The notes under the pieces were generated by a model that worked only from the letters and a program-made list of their open reading frames with translations, was not told the DNA's origin and searched no databases. Shown here piece by piece: positions 27,221 to 36,314 of a stretch of DNA of 64,000 nucleotides. The position numbers were made by a program, and so were the translations under genes. Each line of letters starts with the position of its first letter. The stretch's first letter is position 1. Where the stretch lies: positions 1 to 64,000 of the forward strand of contig JAHIUA010000084.1 of assembly GCA_018817385.1 (NCBI GenBank). The letters are read 5' to 3'. This DNA comes from Pseudomonadota bacterium. Lineage in GTDB: Bacteria; Desulfobacterota; Desulfobulbia; Desulfobulbales; Desulfocapsaceae.

Positions 27221-28855
27221 TCATGCAGTTACATTGATACTTGCACTGTCTGTGGTGGGACTCCCCGGAACGTCAGTTTTCTCTAATATCAGGTCAAAAG
27301 ATTTTGTCCCTTTGGCAGAGGATCTGGTGAAGGAATATTCCTGTTGTTGGGAAGAGAAATGTTCCTGGAAAAATTCTTGCTGTCTTCCGCCCTCACCATC
27401 CATTGTTATTTTGAAGGAATCGACTGTAAAGCCTTGCTGCTCAAGTATCGTACGAAGTCGCGGCATGTTCTTTTCTAGTGTATCAAGTACTTGCTGGCTT
27501 TGGGCGACAATATTTGCTTTGATCGAGCCTTCTTTTACCAAAATGTCTACCTTTAATTCACCTAATTCTGCAGGGTGAAGCTGCATGGTAAGTTTACTGG
27601 TCTGTAGTCTTGGGTTGACACTGAATCGTTGGATTAGATGATTGACTATTTCCGGTTCAGGGACAGTTAGTTGGGCACCAGGCGCAAATTTTCCTTCAAT
27701 ACTGGTGTGGCCAGGGGCAGCAGGGTTTAGACTGAACTGGGAGCCGGGCATGGCTTCCAGTCCTGAACTTGTGGGCGATAGAGAAAAACTGGCAACACCG
27801 GTTGCAGGTTGAGGTCCACTCTTGTTCTGCTCTCCAGCAGGTTGTTGCTCGGAACCGGATTGTTGAGATTGGTCTCCTGTTTTAGTACCGTTGCCAGCGG
27901 TATCCCCCATTTTTGCGGAGAGATATTGTCCAGTAATATCTTGACGGTTTCCCTCCAGTTTTGCAGATTTGTTTGCCTCAACTCCCTTTCCTTCCTCAAT
28001 ATCGAGAGAGACCAATGTCTGCTGGGCCTGGATTTCACCGTTGCTGGTCCTTATTAAGGCAGGACTCGTCAGCTTCTGCAGTTCTTCGGCTTGTGTTTGA
28101 CCAACAGTGGTTGCTTGTGGTGTGGTTTGAATAATTATTGGGCCCTTATTCTTCCCTTCATTCAGGAGTTGCTGGATCTGCTGCAGGAGCAATGTCTCCG
28201 CTTGTTTAGGAGGGGTAATGGTTTCCCCTGATCCTTGTTCCTGTAAGGGGAATAAGGTTTCTCCTTTGGAGCGCCCGTTTTCCTGTATGGTGGCTATGGT
28301 GAAAACTGGAGATTGAGACGAGTTTTGGTGAAAGACCGTCACCTGCTCGGCTTTGACGACCCCTGCCTGTTCTGGAGAAAATTTTGCCTTGACGACTCCT
28401 GCCAGCTGTGGAGAGGACTCCTCCTGGATGACTCCTGCCAGCTGTGGAAAGGACTCCGCCTGGATGACTCCTGCCGGCTCTGGAGCAAATTCTGCCTTGA
28501 CCATTCCTGTGGGCTGTGGAAAGGATTCCCCGGTGATGAAAAGCGCTGTTTCCGCATTGCGTTCTCGGAAAGAAAACCAATTATCGGCAACATTGGTCCC
28601 GTCTGGGGAGGATGTTGCTGCATCTTCCAAGGGGTCTGTTAATAATTCAGGATGAGGGCGGTTTGTTTCCTCGCCTTGATCAGTTTTCCCCGCTACAACG
28701 TGTTCTTTTTGTATTTCTTGGCCTTCCTGGCTTTTCATCGTCTCATTGAGAAGGGGGGCGAATCCTCCCTTCTTGGTTTGTTTTGTTTCTTTGAGATCCG
28801 GCGCTTGAATTGGATTCTGTGCAGGAGTCTTTGGGGCTAATAGGAAGGCTTCCAT
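27221..28855 (-). CDS. fliK: hook-length control protein FliK
   Basis: A 544-residue export substrate and molecular ruler. The C-terminal Flg_hook domain (about 420-510) contains LTMQLHPAELGELKVDILVK and QVLDTLEKNMPRLRTILEQQ. The long N-terminal region is low in order, rich in Gln, Glu, Pro and Thr, and includes five tandem 12-residue repeats (see 28350-28529). Start at 28855 (MEAFLLAPKTPAQ) is chosen because GGTGGAG precedes it and it begins eight bases after the motE-like stop; the longer frame runs back into that gene. Confidence 0.92.
   Translation of the reverse strand: MEAFLLAPKTPAQNPIQAPDLKETKQTKKGGFAPLLNETMKSQEGQEIQKEHVVAGKTDQGEETNRPHPELLTDPLEDAATSSPDGTNVADNWFSFRERNAETALFITGESFPQPTGMVKAEFAPEPAGVIQAESFPQLAGVIQEESSPQLAGVVKAKFSPEQAGVVKAEQVTVFHQNSSQSPVFTIATIQENGRSKGETLFPLQEQGSGETITPPKQAETLLLQQIQQLLNEGKNKGPIIIQTTPQATTVGQTQAEELQKLTSPALIRTSNGEIQAQQTLVSLDIEEGKGVEANKSAKLEGNRQDITGQYLSAKMGDTAGNGTKTGDQSQQSGSEQQPAGEQNKSGPQPATGVASFSLSPTSSGLEAMPGSQFSLNPAAPGHTSIEGKFAPGAQLTVPEPEIVNHLIQRFSVNPRLQTSKLTMQLHPAELGELKVDILVKEGSIKANIVAQSQQVLDTLEKNMPRLRTILEQQGFTVDSFKITMDGEGGRQQEFFQEHFSSQQQEYSFTRSSAKGTKSFDLILEKTDVPGSPTTDSASINVTA
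28350..28529 (-). repeat. five 36-bp tandem repeats inside fliK
   Basis: Five contiguous 36-base units encode 12-residue repeats of the form (S/F/A)P-x-x-(A/T)GV(I/V)xAE(x), for example SPQLAGVVKAKF and FPQLAGVIQEES. They sit in the N-terminal ruler region of FliK. The units are in frame and uninterrupted, so copy-number change would alter protein length by 12 residues per unit. Confidence 0.85.
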
Positions 28856-28862
28856 ATATCGT

Positions 28863-29432
28863 TTACTCCACCTGTAGGGTAGAAAATGTAGTGCTAAGTT
28901 GTGAGGCTTTGGCCTTGTCCATCTGATCAAGAATTTTGGCAGCTGATTTCACTTTCATATTCGCCAGGAGATCAGCAGCGAGCTGTAAATCAAGGCTTGC
29001 CATGGAAAGAGCTGCCTTATCAGGATCCATTTTGGCATAAATGAGGCTCAACTCTTTTATTTTCTCAAGCTCTTTAGCATCTTTTTTTGCCAATGCGGTC
29101 TCAATGTTTTTCTGTAGTTGTTTTAACTCGTCTAGCTTTTTGTTCATCTCTTCAAGTTTCTTATCGACTTCCAACTGAAGAGTCTTTAGTTCCTTTTCCT
29201 TGAAGACCAGTACTTTTTTCTCTTCTTCAAGGTTATCGCGTTCATTTTGAAGAAGGGTATATATTCTTCGTTCTTCAACTGAATCAAATGTTTTTTCTTT
29301 TTGTGTCATGACGGGTTGGTCCACAGCAGCCCCTTTTTCGGGTTTTTCTTCGGAAGCGAAGCTCCTGAGTGGGAGGAGTCCAGTGCAAATAAAAAAGAAG
29401 GAGAGTGCGGTAAGATAGATCATTTTATTCAT
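28863..29432 (-). CDS. motE: MotE-like periplasmic coiled-coil protein
   Basis: A 189-residue protein with a signal peptide (about 1-26, LLPLRSFA), a long coiled coil (about 50-125, rich in Glu, Lys, Leu) and a C-terminal MgtE-N-like helical domain: LSLIYAKMDPDKAALSMASL, LANMKVKSAAKILDQMDKAK. Such proteins (MotE/YlxF-type) occur between fliJ and fliK; MotE is known as a chaperone for the stator-associated protein MotC in rhizobia. The exact role here is unproved. SD AAGGAA precedes the start. Confidence 0.82.
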   Translation of the reverse strand: MNKMIYLTALSFFFICTGLLPLRSFASEEKPEKGAAVDQPVMTQKEKTFDSVEERRIYTLLQNERDNLEEEKKVLVFKEKELKTLQLEVDKKLEEMNKKLDELKQLQKNIETALAKKDAKELEKIKELSLIYAKMDPDKAALSMASLDLQLAADLLANMKVKSAAKILDQMDKAKASQLSTTFSTLQVE

Positions 29433-29749
29433 AACAATTCCTTATGGGAAATAACTGCCGCCTCATTTTTTACCACCAGGGCGGTTGATAACGTTTTTCA
29501 CAAGATAGGTTGGGAGCAGAATCATATTATTATCCACATCCGTTTTACTCTGGGGCCTGTCTCTACATGGCTCGCTTGCTTGGCTTTTCATTGGCCAAAA
29601 AAAATAATCTCTTGAATATCAGATTGATACATGTTGCTAAGTTGTGTCTGTGTCTCGACGAAGATTAGAAAATCTCATTTATTGATGGACACTATCAAAA
29701 AAAAGTGAGCAGAGCGAGGTTAGGGGGAGTGAGGATGGACCTTTGCCTT
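29433..29749. other. 317-base gap between fliJ and the motE-like gene
   Basis: No coding frame with family character is seen on either strand, nor a clear promoter or terminator. A long leader of the motE-fliK transcript or a degraded gene are both possible. Confidence 0.45.
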
Positions 29750-30205
29750 TCATTTGTTGTCCGTGTCATTTCTTTCGTGACGGAGAACAGCAATTTCATC
29801 AAGCATGGCTGCTTCTTTTTTGTTTTGATAATTTTGCCAAGCGATATTCTGATTTTCCTTTAGTTTTTCAAGTATCTTGTGTTCCTTGCTTTTTTTTAAT
29901 AAAATTATCTTCTTTTGTTGTGCTATCTTTTTTTTCCGATCGAGTTCACCCTTCGTAAGGGTTATCTGCTGACGAAGATAGGTGATTCGTTCTTCATAAC
30001 GCGCTAATTCTAAGGTCAGTATTCCAGTTTCCTGCTTTTCCTCTAACATTTGAATAAGAGAACTTAATTCTTGTTGGAGTGTATCAAGGCGTTCCTGAAC
30101 TTTCTTTTCTTCAAGTCGAGCCAAAAAAAAAATCTGTCTTGCTACATCCTCTTCTCGTTTTCTAAACTGAAGGATAGAATCCAGGGAAAATTGTTTTATT
30201 GCCAT
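29750..30205 (-). CDS. fliJ: flagellar export chaperone FliJ
   Basis: A 151-residue protein that is almost entirely coiled coil, opening AIKQFSLDSILQFRKREEDV, then ARQIFFLARLEEKKVQERLD, as in FliJ. It links the FliI ATPase ring to FlhA. It follows fliI by 20 bases. Sequence conservation is low in this family, but length, heptads and order agree. Confidence 0.88.
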   Translation of the reverse strand: MAIKQFSLDSILQFRKREEDVARQIFFLARLEEKKVQERLDTLQQELSSLIQMLEEKQETGILTLELARYEERITYLRQQITLTKGELDRKKKIAQQKKIILLKKSKEHKILEKLKENQNIAWQNYQNKKEAAMLDEIAVLRHERNDTDNK

Positions 30206-30225
30206 CAGAGATACTCACATTAAGG

Positions 30226-31593
30226 TCAAGGTGTGTTGGTTGGGGCATCACTTTCTCTTCTGTTCAGCCGTTTTACGCCATCTTTTTCACGTTCACTGAG
30301 GAGTTGGCCAAGTTCTTCAACGGTCTGCTTGAGGGGGGTCACCTCATCATATCCTTGGCGAAGGAATTCATTGATAGCGTCAATTTTACTGATGGCAAAG
30401 TCAATTCCGGGGTTGGATCCTTTGGTGTAGGCTCCGATGTTGATGAGGTCTTCGGCTTCTGCATAGGTCGCAAGTACTTTTCGTGCTTTTCCGGCAAGTT
30501 CTATGTGACGAGGAGTGCTGATTTCTCGCATGATTCTGCTGGCAGAGTTCAGTACGTCGATGGCAGGATAATGGTTTCTGGCAGCTATTGCTCTGGAAAG
30601 GACTATGTGCCCATCCAGGATGGAACGTACCGAATCTGCAACGGGTTCGGTCATATCATCTCCATCAACAAGTACGGTATAGAGACCGGTAATAGAACCC
30701 TGCCCTTGGAACTGTCCTGCACGTTCAAGAAGCTTAGGAAGGGTTGCAAAAACAGAAGGGGTATATCCTTTGGTGGTTGGAGGTTCACCCACGGCCAGTC
30801 CGATTTCCCGCATGGCCATGGCAAAGCGGGTAACCGAATCCATCATGAGGAGGACATTCTTCCCTTGTTTACAAAAATATTCGGCGATGGAGGTGGCAAC
30901 AAATGCACCCCGCATGCGTAAAAGCGGCGATTGGTCGGAAGTGACAACGACTATGACTGAACGGGCCAGTCCCTCTTTACCAAGGTCTCTTTCTATAAAC
31001 TCGCGAACCTCTCTTCCACGTTCACCGATGAGGGCAATGACATTGACATCGGCTCGGGCATAGCGGGCCATCATGCCAAGGAGAACACTTTTGCCCACTC
31101 CAGACCCTGCCATAATTCCCATCCTCTGGCCGGTGCCACAGGTGATGAGTCCATTGATTGCACGAACACCAAGGTCCAACGGTTCAGTAATATTTCTTCT
31201 CTCCATTGGTCCTGGAGGATGGGAGTAAATTTGTTTTTCTTCTTCGAGAAGAGGGATCGGTTTTCCGTCAAGGGGTGTTTCCATGGCATCGATGACCCTG
31301 CCCAGTAAGTTACTGCCAACCTTAATGGTTGCACTGGCCTTAACGACACGGATTCTGCTACCGGGGCCAAGTCCTCTCAGGTCTCCAAGGGGCATGAGAA
31401 GGGCTCGGGAATCTTTGAAACCAACTATTTCTGCAAGGACAGGTGGTGTGTCGTCAAGTGGGGTGAGTTCACAGAGTGAACCAATAGAGGCGTAGGGACA
31501 ATACCCTTCAACAATAAGTCCTACAATCCGTGTGACTTTGCCCCATATGCGGATGGGATTGATGGATTTAAAAGATCCTGAGTAAAGTGACAT
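30226..31593 (-). CDS. fliI: flagellum-specific ATP synthase FliI
   Basis: A 455-residue F1-beta-like ATPase of the type III export apparatus: N-terminal barrel with GKVTRIVGLIVEG, Walker A at about 162-169 (AGSGVGKS), VIALIGERGREVREFIERDL, NVLLMMDSVTRFAMAMREIG (Walker B) and PSVFATLPKLLERAG. It energises substrate delivery with FliH and FliJ. Confidence 0.97.
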   Translation of the reverse strand: MSLYSGSFKSINPIRIWGKVTRIVGLIVEGYCPYASIGSLCELTPLDDTPPVLAEIVGFKDSRALLMPLGDLRGLGPGSRIRVVKASATIKVGSNLLGRVIDAMETPLDGKPIPLLEEEKQIYSHPPGPMERRNITEPLDLGVRAINGLITCGTGQRMGIMAGSGVGKSVLLGMMARYARADVNVIALIGERGREVREFIERDLGKEGLARSVIVVVTSDQSPLLRMRGAFVATSIAEYFCKQGKNVLLMMDSVTRFAMAMREIGLAVGEPPTTKGYTPSVFATLPKLLERAGQFQGQGSITGLYTVLVDGDDMTEPVADSVRSILDGHIVLSRAIAARNHYPAIDVLNSASRIMREISTPRHIELAGKARKVLATYAEAEDLINIGAYTKGSNPGIDFAISKIDAINEFLRQGYDEVTPLKQTVEELGQLLSEREKDGVKRLNRRESDAPTNTP

Positions 31594-31630
31594 AAGATAT
31601 GAAGGGGTTGCTGACGTTATTTTCAGGTAA

Positions 31631-32419
31631 TTACTCAGAGGTCATAATCGAGTTGCGTATGACCTTGAGTTGACTGGCCATGCTGGCGTCTATTGTGCAT
31701 GAGATAGATTCTATCTTGCAGCCGCCACGTTCTAGAGTGGCGTCTGGTTTCAGGGAAATGTTGTCCAGGCCACTTATCTGGTTAATGATTTCACTCTTTT
31801 TTTCCTCAACACAGGCTAAATCTTTAGGGTTTAGTTGAATTTGAAATTCGTCTGATTTAACTGCTAAATGGATAGCCTCTATTATGGTGGCGGTTATGGT
31901 CTCGCTTTGTTCTTCCACTGAATGTCTGATGATTTTCTCGGCAATGGCCAAAACCAGCTCTCTCATTTCTCCTATACTGTTCTGAAGAATGGTTTCTCGA
32001 AGACGATCCAGTTCGTTGCAGATGCAAAGCAGGGTCTGGGCGCCATTTTCAAAATCTTTTTCGGCCTGTTTCCTCCCAGCTGTTACTCCAGCGTTAAAGC
32101 TCTCTTCGCGAATATCGTTAATGTTTACTACAGGTTCTGGAGGAATGTCTTGCGGAATGGATGTCGGGGGTTGAGGTGCAGGGGGATCGTCAATCAGATT
32201 TTTGGGTTCCTTTGTTTCTGGTATGGGTTCAGGAGAGGGAATACTTTTTCGTCCTTCCTGATTTGGTTGTGAAACAGGGGCAGTGATTTTTGCTCCAGGT
32301 TTTGCACTATCCAATTTTACAATCGATTCCCATACAGGTTCACTCTCAGAGGTTTCACGTTTCAAAACGACAACCGGTTTAAAATCACTGCTGGCTTTGT
32401 AAAATTTAGACAAGCTCAT
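31631..32419 (-). CDS. fliH: flagellar assembly protein FliH
   Basis: A 262-residue protein: an N-terminal Pro/Glu-rich extension (about 40-105), an AxxxG-type coiled segment with ESFNAGVTAGRKQAEKDFEN, and a C-terminal V-ATPase subunit E-like domain, MRELVLAIAEKIIRHSVEEQ and FQIQLNPKDLACVEEKKSEI. FliH regulates FliI and tethers it to FliN. It overlaps fliG by 14 bases. The proline-rich N-terminus is unusually long. Confidence 0.9.
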   Translation of the reverse strand: MSLSKFYKASSDFKPVVVLKRETSESEPVWESIVKLDSAKPGAKITAPVSQPNQEGRKSIPSPEPIPETKEPKNLIDDPPAPQPPTSIPQDIPPEPVVNINDIREESFNAGVTAGRKQAEKDFENGAQTLLCICNELDRLRETILQNSIGEMRELVLAIAEKIIRHSVEEQSETITATIIEAIHLAVKSDEFQIQLNPKDLACVEEKKSEIINQISGLDNISLKPDATLERGGCKIESISCTIDASMASQLKVIRNSIMTSE

Positions 32420-33410
32420 CAGCGCCCCCTGAACCGATTACCAGTTTTCCTTCTTCTTCAAGTTTCATAGCAATTTTAACAATGGCCTGCTGCATGGCTT
32501 CCACTTCGGAGAGTCGGACAGGACCCATAGCGTCAAGGTCATCGCGAATCATATCTGCAGCGCGGGCGGACATGTTGGCAAATATTTTCTCCTTTATTTC
32601 ATCGGAAGCGGTTTTTAGGGACAGGGTAAGAGAATCATTGTTTACCTCGCGCAGTATCATCTGTAGTGAACGACCATCAAGTGCCACCAGATTTTCAAAA
32701 GTGAACATGCGTTTGCGAATTTCTTCAACCATGTCTGGGTCATTTTCTTCGATGTCGTCCAGGATATCGACATCTATGTTGTTACTGAGGTGATTGAGAA
32801 GATCAACGACCTTATCGATGCCCCCAACCTGTTTCTGCTCTTTTCCTGCCACCAGACCGATTTCACGATGGAGGGCGTCCTCGATTCTGGCAATGACTTC
32901 AGGAGATACTTTTTCGATCTTGGCAATACGATAGACAACATCTGCGCGTATTTCTTCTGGTAAATGTGACAGAATTTCACTGGCATGCTCAACATGCTGG
33001 GTGGAAAGTACCAGGGCAACAGTCTGGGGATGTTCCTTTTCCAGGAGGCCAGCTACCATCCGAGGTTGCATGAGGGCAATGGTTTCCAGGGAATGGGTTT
33101 CTGTGCCGGAGATAAACTGTTCCAGCAATATATCCGCCCGTTCTTCTGACTCCAGTGAAGAAATAGCCTTTTTCGCAAATTCGTCACCTTTGATAAAAAG
33201 TCCTGCATATTCTTGCTGTGCCTCATGAAAGCTGGCAAAAACCCGTTCTTTTATATCCTCTGGGATATGGTCAATGGTGGCGATGGCACGAGTAACCTGA
33301 CGAATTTCATCATTACTCAGTTCAGAAAATATTTTTGCAGAGGCATCTTCTCCCAGGCACATCAGGAGCACAGCCGCTTTATTTACACCGGTTAAGGTCA
33401 TAATGCTCAT
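32406..33410 (-). CDS. fliG: flagellar motor switch protein FliG
   Basis: A 334-residue C-ring rotor protein: GVNKAAVLLMCLGEDASAKI, LSNDEIRQVTRAIATIDHIP, the EHPQTVALVLSTQ motif in the middle domain, and the torque helix region LDGRSLQMILREVNNDSLTL then KEKIFANMSARAADMIRDDL-DAMGPVRLSEVEAMQQAIV. The charged residues used for stator contact are retained. It starts 3 bases after the fliF stop. Confidence 0.97.
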   Translation of the reverse strand: MSIMTLTGVNKAAVLLMCLGEDASAKIFSELSNDEIRQVTRAIATIDHIPEDIKERVFASFHEAQQEYAGLFIKGDEFAKKAISSLESEERADILLEQFISGTETHSLETIALMQPRMVAGLLEKEHPQTVALVLSTQHVEHASEILSHLPEEIRADVVYRIAKIEKVSPEVIARIEDALHREIGLVAGKEQKQVGGIDKVVDLLNHLSNNIDVDILDDIEENDPDMVEEIRKRMFTFENLVALDGRSLQMILREVNNDSLTLSLKTASDEIKEKIFANMSARAADMIRDDLDAMGPVRLSEVEAMQQAIVKIAMKLEEEGKLVIGSGGADELV

Positions 33411-33413
33411 ATC

Positions 33414-35042
33414 TCAGCCTTCCTGAATCCAGTTTTTGATAATGTAGGCGGTTGGTACATGATTGCGCATGATTTGCTGGCGCAGAGTGACGATTGAATC
33501 TGGAAGGATCTCTTCTTCTTCAATCTCTTCTTGGTGTTCTTCACTCTGTTTGGCTTCAAGGGCTTCGCGTTCAAGTTCTGAAATTGTTTTGTTGTGCTCC
33601 GTTACTTCTCTCTTCATGGTTTTGATAATCGGCCTGATAAGAAGAAAGTAGAAGAGGAGGGCTCCAACAGATAACAGTCCAATTTTAACCAGTGGGAGAT
33701 ATTCGTAGAGCAGATTTTTGGGTATCCCCTCCGCAATTAACTGTTCTTCTGCTTTTTCCATAAACGGCATGGAAGTGACATTGATGATATCCCCACGGGC
33801 AGACACCAGTCCCAAGGCACTGGCCACCATGGTTTCGATGGCTTTCAGTTCATCTGCGCTTCTAGGAAGAGTGGCTGTTTCTGTTTTCCCATCTTTTGAG
33901 GGAAGAACCTTATCTGCGATCAAGACCGAGACAGAAAGGGTTGTGATGGATCCCACAGGGTTGATTATTTTACTGATGGACTTACTGATCTCGTAATTGA
34001 TGATCCGAGAAGATTTGTTTGATACAGGAGTAGAGGATGTTTGTCCTCCACCATTTCCTTCAAGGTTTGATTGAACTCCGGGGATTCCACCAGTTCCCTG
34101 GGTGCCGCTACTCTCTTGCTGCAGCTGTTCACTGCGGACAACTGGTTCTTCTCCGTCAAATAATTCTTCTGTCTTCTCCACCTTGGCAAAATCTAAGGTG
34201 GCTGTGACTCTGACCATGGCCTTGCCGTAACCCATTGTTTTGTCGAGAAGGTCTTGGGCTCGCATCTCCAGACGATGTTCCACCTCCTGTTGATAGGCAA
34301 GCCTGTCAATGGGGATTCGTTGTTCGTCTTTGTCTATCTCGGTGCCTTCAAGTATCTTTCCGTTGGCATTGATTACCTTCACATTTTCTGGGGTAAGGCC
34401 AGCCACAGAGCCGGAAATGAGATGGATAATGCCTTGAACCTGTTCCTTGTCCAGAGCCCTCCCTGGAACCAAGGTGACGATAACAGAAGCAGTGGCCTGT
34501 TTCTGTTGGTTTTTAAAGAGGCGTTTTTCTGGAAGAGCAAGGTGTACCCTGGTTGACTCAACAGGAGCAAGGGAGGTGACTGTCCGTGCCAACTCTCCCT
34601 GCAGGGCCCTGGTGTAATTAACCTGTTGCACAAAGTCAGTAAGGGCGAAAGACTGCTTGTCAAAGACTTCGAATCCAACACCTCCTCCGGAGGGAAGATC
34701 AATGGCGGCCAGATCAAGTCTGCTTTCATAGATTTTGTCAGCAGGAATCCAGATGTTTTTGCCATTGTTTTTCAGTTGATAGTCTATTCTCTGGCCTTTG
34801 AGCCAGGAGATGACAGCAGAGGCATCTTTTTGCTCAAGATTTGCATAGAGCAATTGATAGTCTGCGGTTCTAGCCTGAATGATGAGCACAGCAAAAAGGG
34901 CGATTGAAATAACAGCCACTGTGGCCAGGGCAATTTTTCTGGAGAGAGGCCATTCTTTCAAGAGGGTGAGCAGATCTTTCCTTTTAGGAAGAGCTGGTTT
35001 TTCTCCTGAGTTCTGTTCTTGGATGAAGTCTTCTTCAGCCAT
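33414..35042 (-). CDS. fliF: flagellar MS-ring protein FliF
   Basis: A 542-residue ring protein: first transmembrane helix at about 33-54, ring-building motifs with YQLLYANLEQKDASAVISWL and GFEVFDKQSFALTDFVQQVN-YTRALQGELARTV, a variable loop (about 290-350), a second transmembrane helix (about 435-460, GLLSVGALLFYFLLIRPIIK), and a C-terminal FliG-binding tail with QIMRNHVPTAYIIKNWIQEG. It is the assembly base of the motor. Confidence 0.97.
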   Translation of the reverse strand: MAEEDFIQEQNSGEKPALPKRKDLLTLLKEWPLSRKIALATVAVISIALFAVLIIQARTADYQLLYANLEQKDASAVISWLKGQRIDYQLKNNGKNIWIPADKIYESRLDLAAIDLPSGGGVGFEVFDKQSFALTDFVQQVNYTRALQGELARTVTSLAPVESTRVHLALPEKRLFKNQQKQATASVIVTLVPGRALDKEQVQGIIHLISGSVAGLTPENVKVINANGKILEGTEIDKDEQRIPIDRLAYQQEVEHRLEMRAQDLLDKTMGYGKAMVRVTATLDFAKVEKTEELFDGEEPVVRSEQLQQESSGTQGTGGIPGVQSNLEGNGGGQTSSTPVSNKSSRIINYEISKSISKIINPVGSITTLSVSVLIADKVLPSKDGKTETATLPRSADELKAIETMVASALGLVSARGDIINVTSMPFMEKAEEQLIAEGIPKNLLYEYLPLVKIGLLSVGALLFYFLLIRPIIKTMKREVTEHNKTISELEREALEAKQSEEHQEEIEEEEILPDSIVTLRQQIMRNHVPTAYIIKNWIQEG

Positions 35043-35124
35043 GAAAAATTCCTTTTTCTAAAGTTGGTTGATGGGAGCAGGCCGGGTTGTTATTTTTGAA
35101 CCGATTCTGTGTTGGATGCATACC

Positions 35125-35424
35125 TTATATTTGCAGTCGCATGATATCATCGTAGGCCTGTAAGGCTTTGTTACGAAACTGGACAAGCATTTTGAGTGAG
35201 ATATCCGCCTCTTCAACCGCTATCATTACTTCGTGCAGGTTTTTGGCCTCACCGCTGTTCAGTTTATTGATGGCGGCATTGCTTTGCTGTTCAGCATTGG
35301 TAGCCATATCGATACTGGACTTGATCATTTTTGAGAAATCTGATCCGGCTTTGGCCACCGGATGCGAATCAGGTTGGGCCAGGGGAAGCGGGGTCGAATT
35401 GATTTGTAGAGTTATTGGATTCAT
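35125..35424 (-). CDS. fliE: hook-basal body protein FliE
   Basis: A 99-residue rod-MS-ring adapter with FSKMIKSSIDMATNAEQQSN and LHEVMIAVEEADISLKMLVQ, ending FRNKALQAYDDIMRLQI, exactly the FliE C-terminus. It is the first rod component exported. It follows flgC by 6 bases. Confidence 0.95.
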   Translation of the reverse strand: MNPITLQINSTPLPLAQPDSHPVAKAGSDFSKMIKSSIDMATNAEQQSNAAINKLNSGEAKNLHEVMIAVEEADISLKMLVQFRNKALQAYDDIMRLQI

Positions 35425-35430
35425 TTGTTT

Positions 35431-35850
35431 TTATTTCCCAATTTCCAGCGCTTTGAGAGCCATGCGCTTTGCTGATTTAATAACTGTGGTATTTGCTTCA
35501 TAAGAACGTGTGGCAGACATCATATCCACCATTTCCTTGAGGACACTGACGTTTGGCATTTCCACATAGCCGTCTTCCTTGGCATCAGGGTGTGAGGGGT
35601 CGTATATCTTTTTAGGTTCTTCAGTATCTTCTAAAATCTTTGTTACTTCCACACCCTTGATGGAGGCATCCAGTTCTTCTTTAAAGGAGACCGGGCGGGT
35701 CTGAAAATAAACGGATTTTTTCTTGTAGGGTCCGCCTTCAGGAGTGGATGTCGTCTCCACATTTGCAAGATTTGAACTGATTGTATTGAGTCTGATCCGC
35801 TGGGCCTTAAGGGCTGAGGCGCTGATGTCGAATGTGGTAAAGATGTCCAT
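35431..35850 (-). CDS. flgC: proximal rod protein FlgC
   Basis: A 139-residue rod protein: MDIFTTFDISASALKAQRIR, LNTISSNLANVETTSTPEGG, the PYKKKSVYFQ segment, the C-terminal YVEMPNVSVLKEMVDMMSAT and RSYEANTTVIKSAKRMALKA. All FlgC landmarks are present. Confidence 0.96.
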   Translation of the reverse strand: MDIFTTFDISASALKAQRIRLNTISSNLANVETTSTPEGGPYKKKSVYFQTRPVSFKEELDASIKGVEVTKILEDTEEPKKIYDPSHPDAKEDGYVEMPNVSVLKEMVDMMSATRSYEANTTVIKSAKRMALKALEIGK

Positions 35851-35868
35851 GCTGTTTCCCTCCCTTTT

Positions 35869-36282
35869 TTATTTGCCTTCTGAGATCGCGTAATTGAGCA
35901 TAGTGAGTTTTTTCTTTAATAACTGGGCTGCTGTTTCGTAAAGGAGTTCATTTTCAGATAAGGCGATCATCTCCTCATCGACGCTCACGCCGTTTTGATC
36001 GCCAAGACCCGTTTTATCCTCTATGTAACGAACGGTACCGGTCACGGAATCAAGCTCAGGTCCCCCAAGTGATATATGCTTCTGGTGGGTGGTGATCAGG
36101 GGAGAGCTGTTGTTATTGATTGCCTGCTGCAATTCTTCCTCAAATTCAAATTGAGCCCTGGCATATCCTGGGGTCTCGCCATTGGCGATATTTGTTGCAA
36201 TGATACTTTGATTTGTAGAACGTAAATCCATAACCTTTTGGAGGAGTTTCATGTTGGAATCTAAAGGGGTTAATGGGTTCAT
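35869..36282 (-). CDS. flgB: proximal rod protein FlgB
   Basis: A 137-residue rod protein with LLQKVMDLRSTNQSIIATNI then ANGETPGYARAQFEFEEEL and a C-terminal DGVSVDEEM-like NGVSVDEEMIALSENELLYE. It is the first core rod gene in the locus, starting 32 bases after the stop of the TPR gene. Confidence 0.95.
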   Translation of the reverse strand: MNPLTPLDSNMKLLQKVMDLRSTNQSIIATNIANGETPGYARAQFEFEEELQQAINNNSSPLITTHQKHISLGGPELDSVTGTVRYIEDKTGLGDQNGVSVDEEMIALSENELLYETAAQLLKKKLTMLNYAISEGK

Positions 36283-36314
36283 GGTCTCTCCTGTATTGTA
36301 TAAATGATATCAGG

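Noticed and set aside
28350-28529. Regular 36-base repeats as a CRISPR array
   Set aside because: The units are directly adjacent with no spacers, are imperfect, and keep the fliK reading frame.
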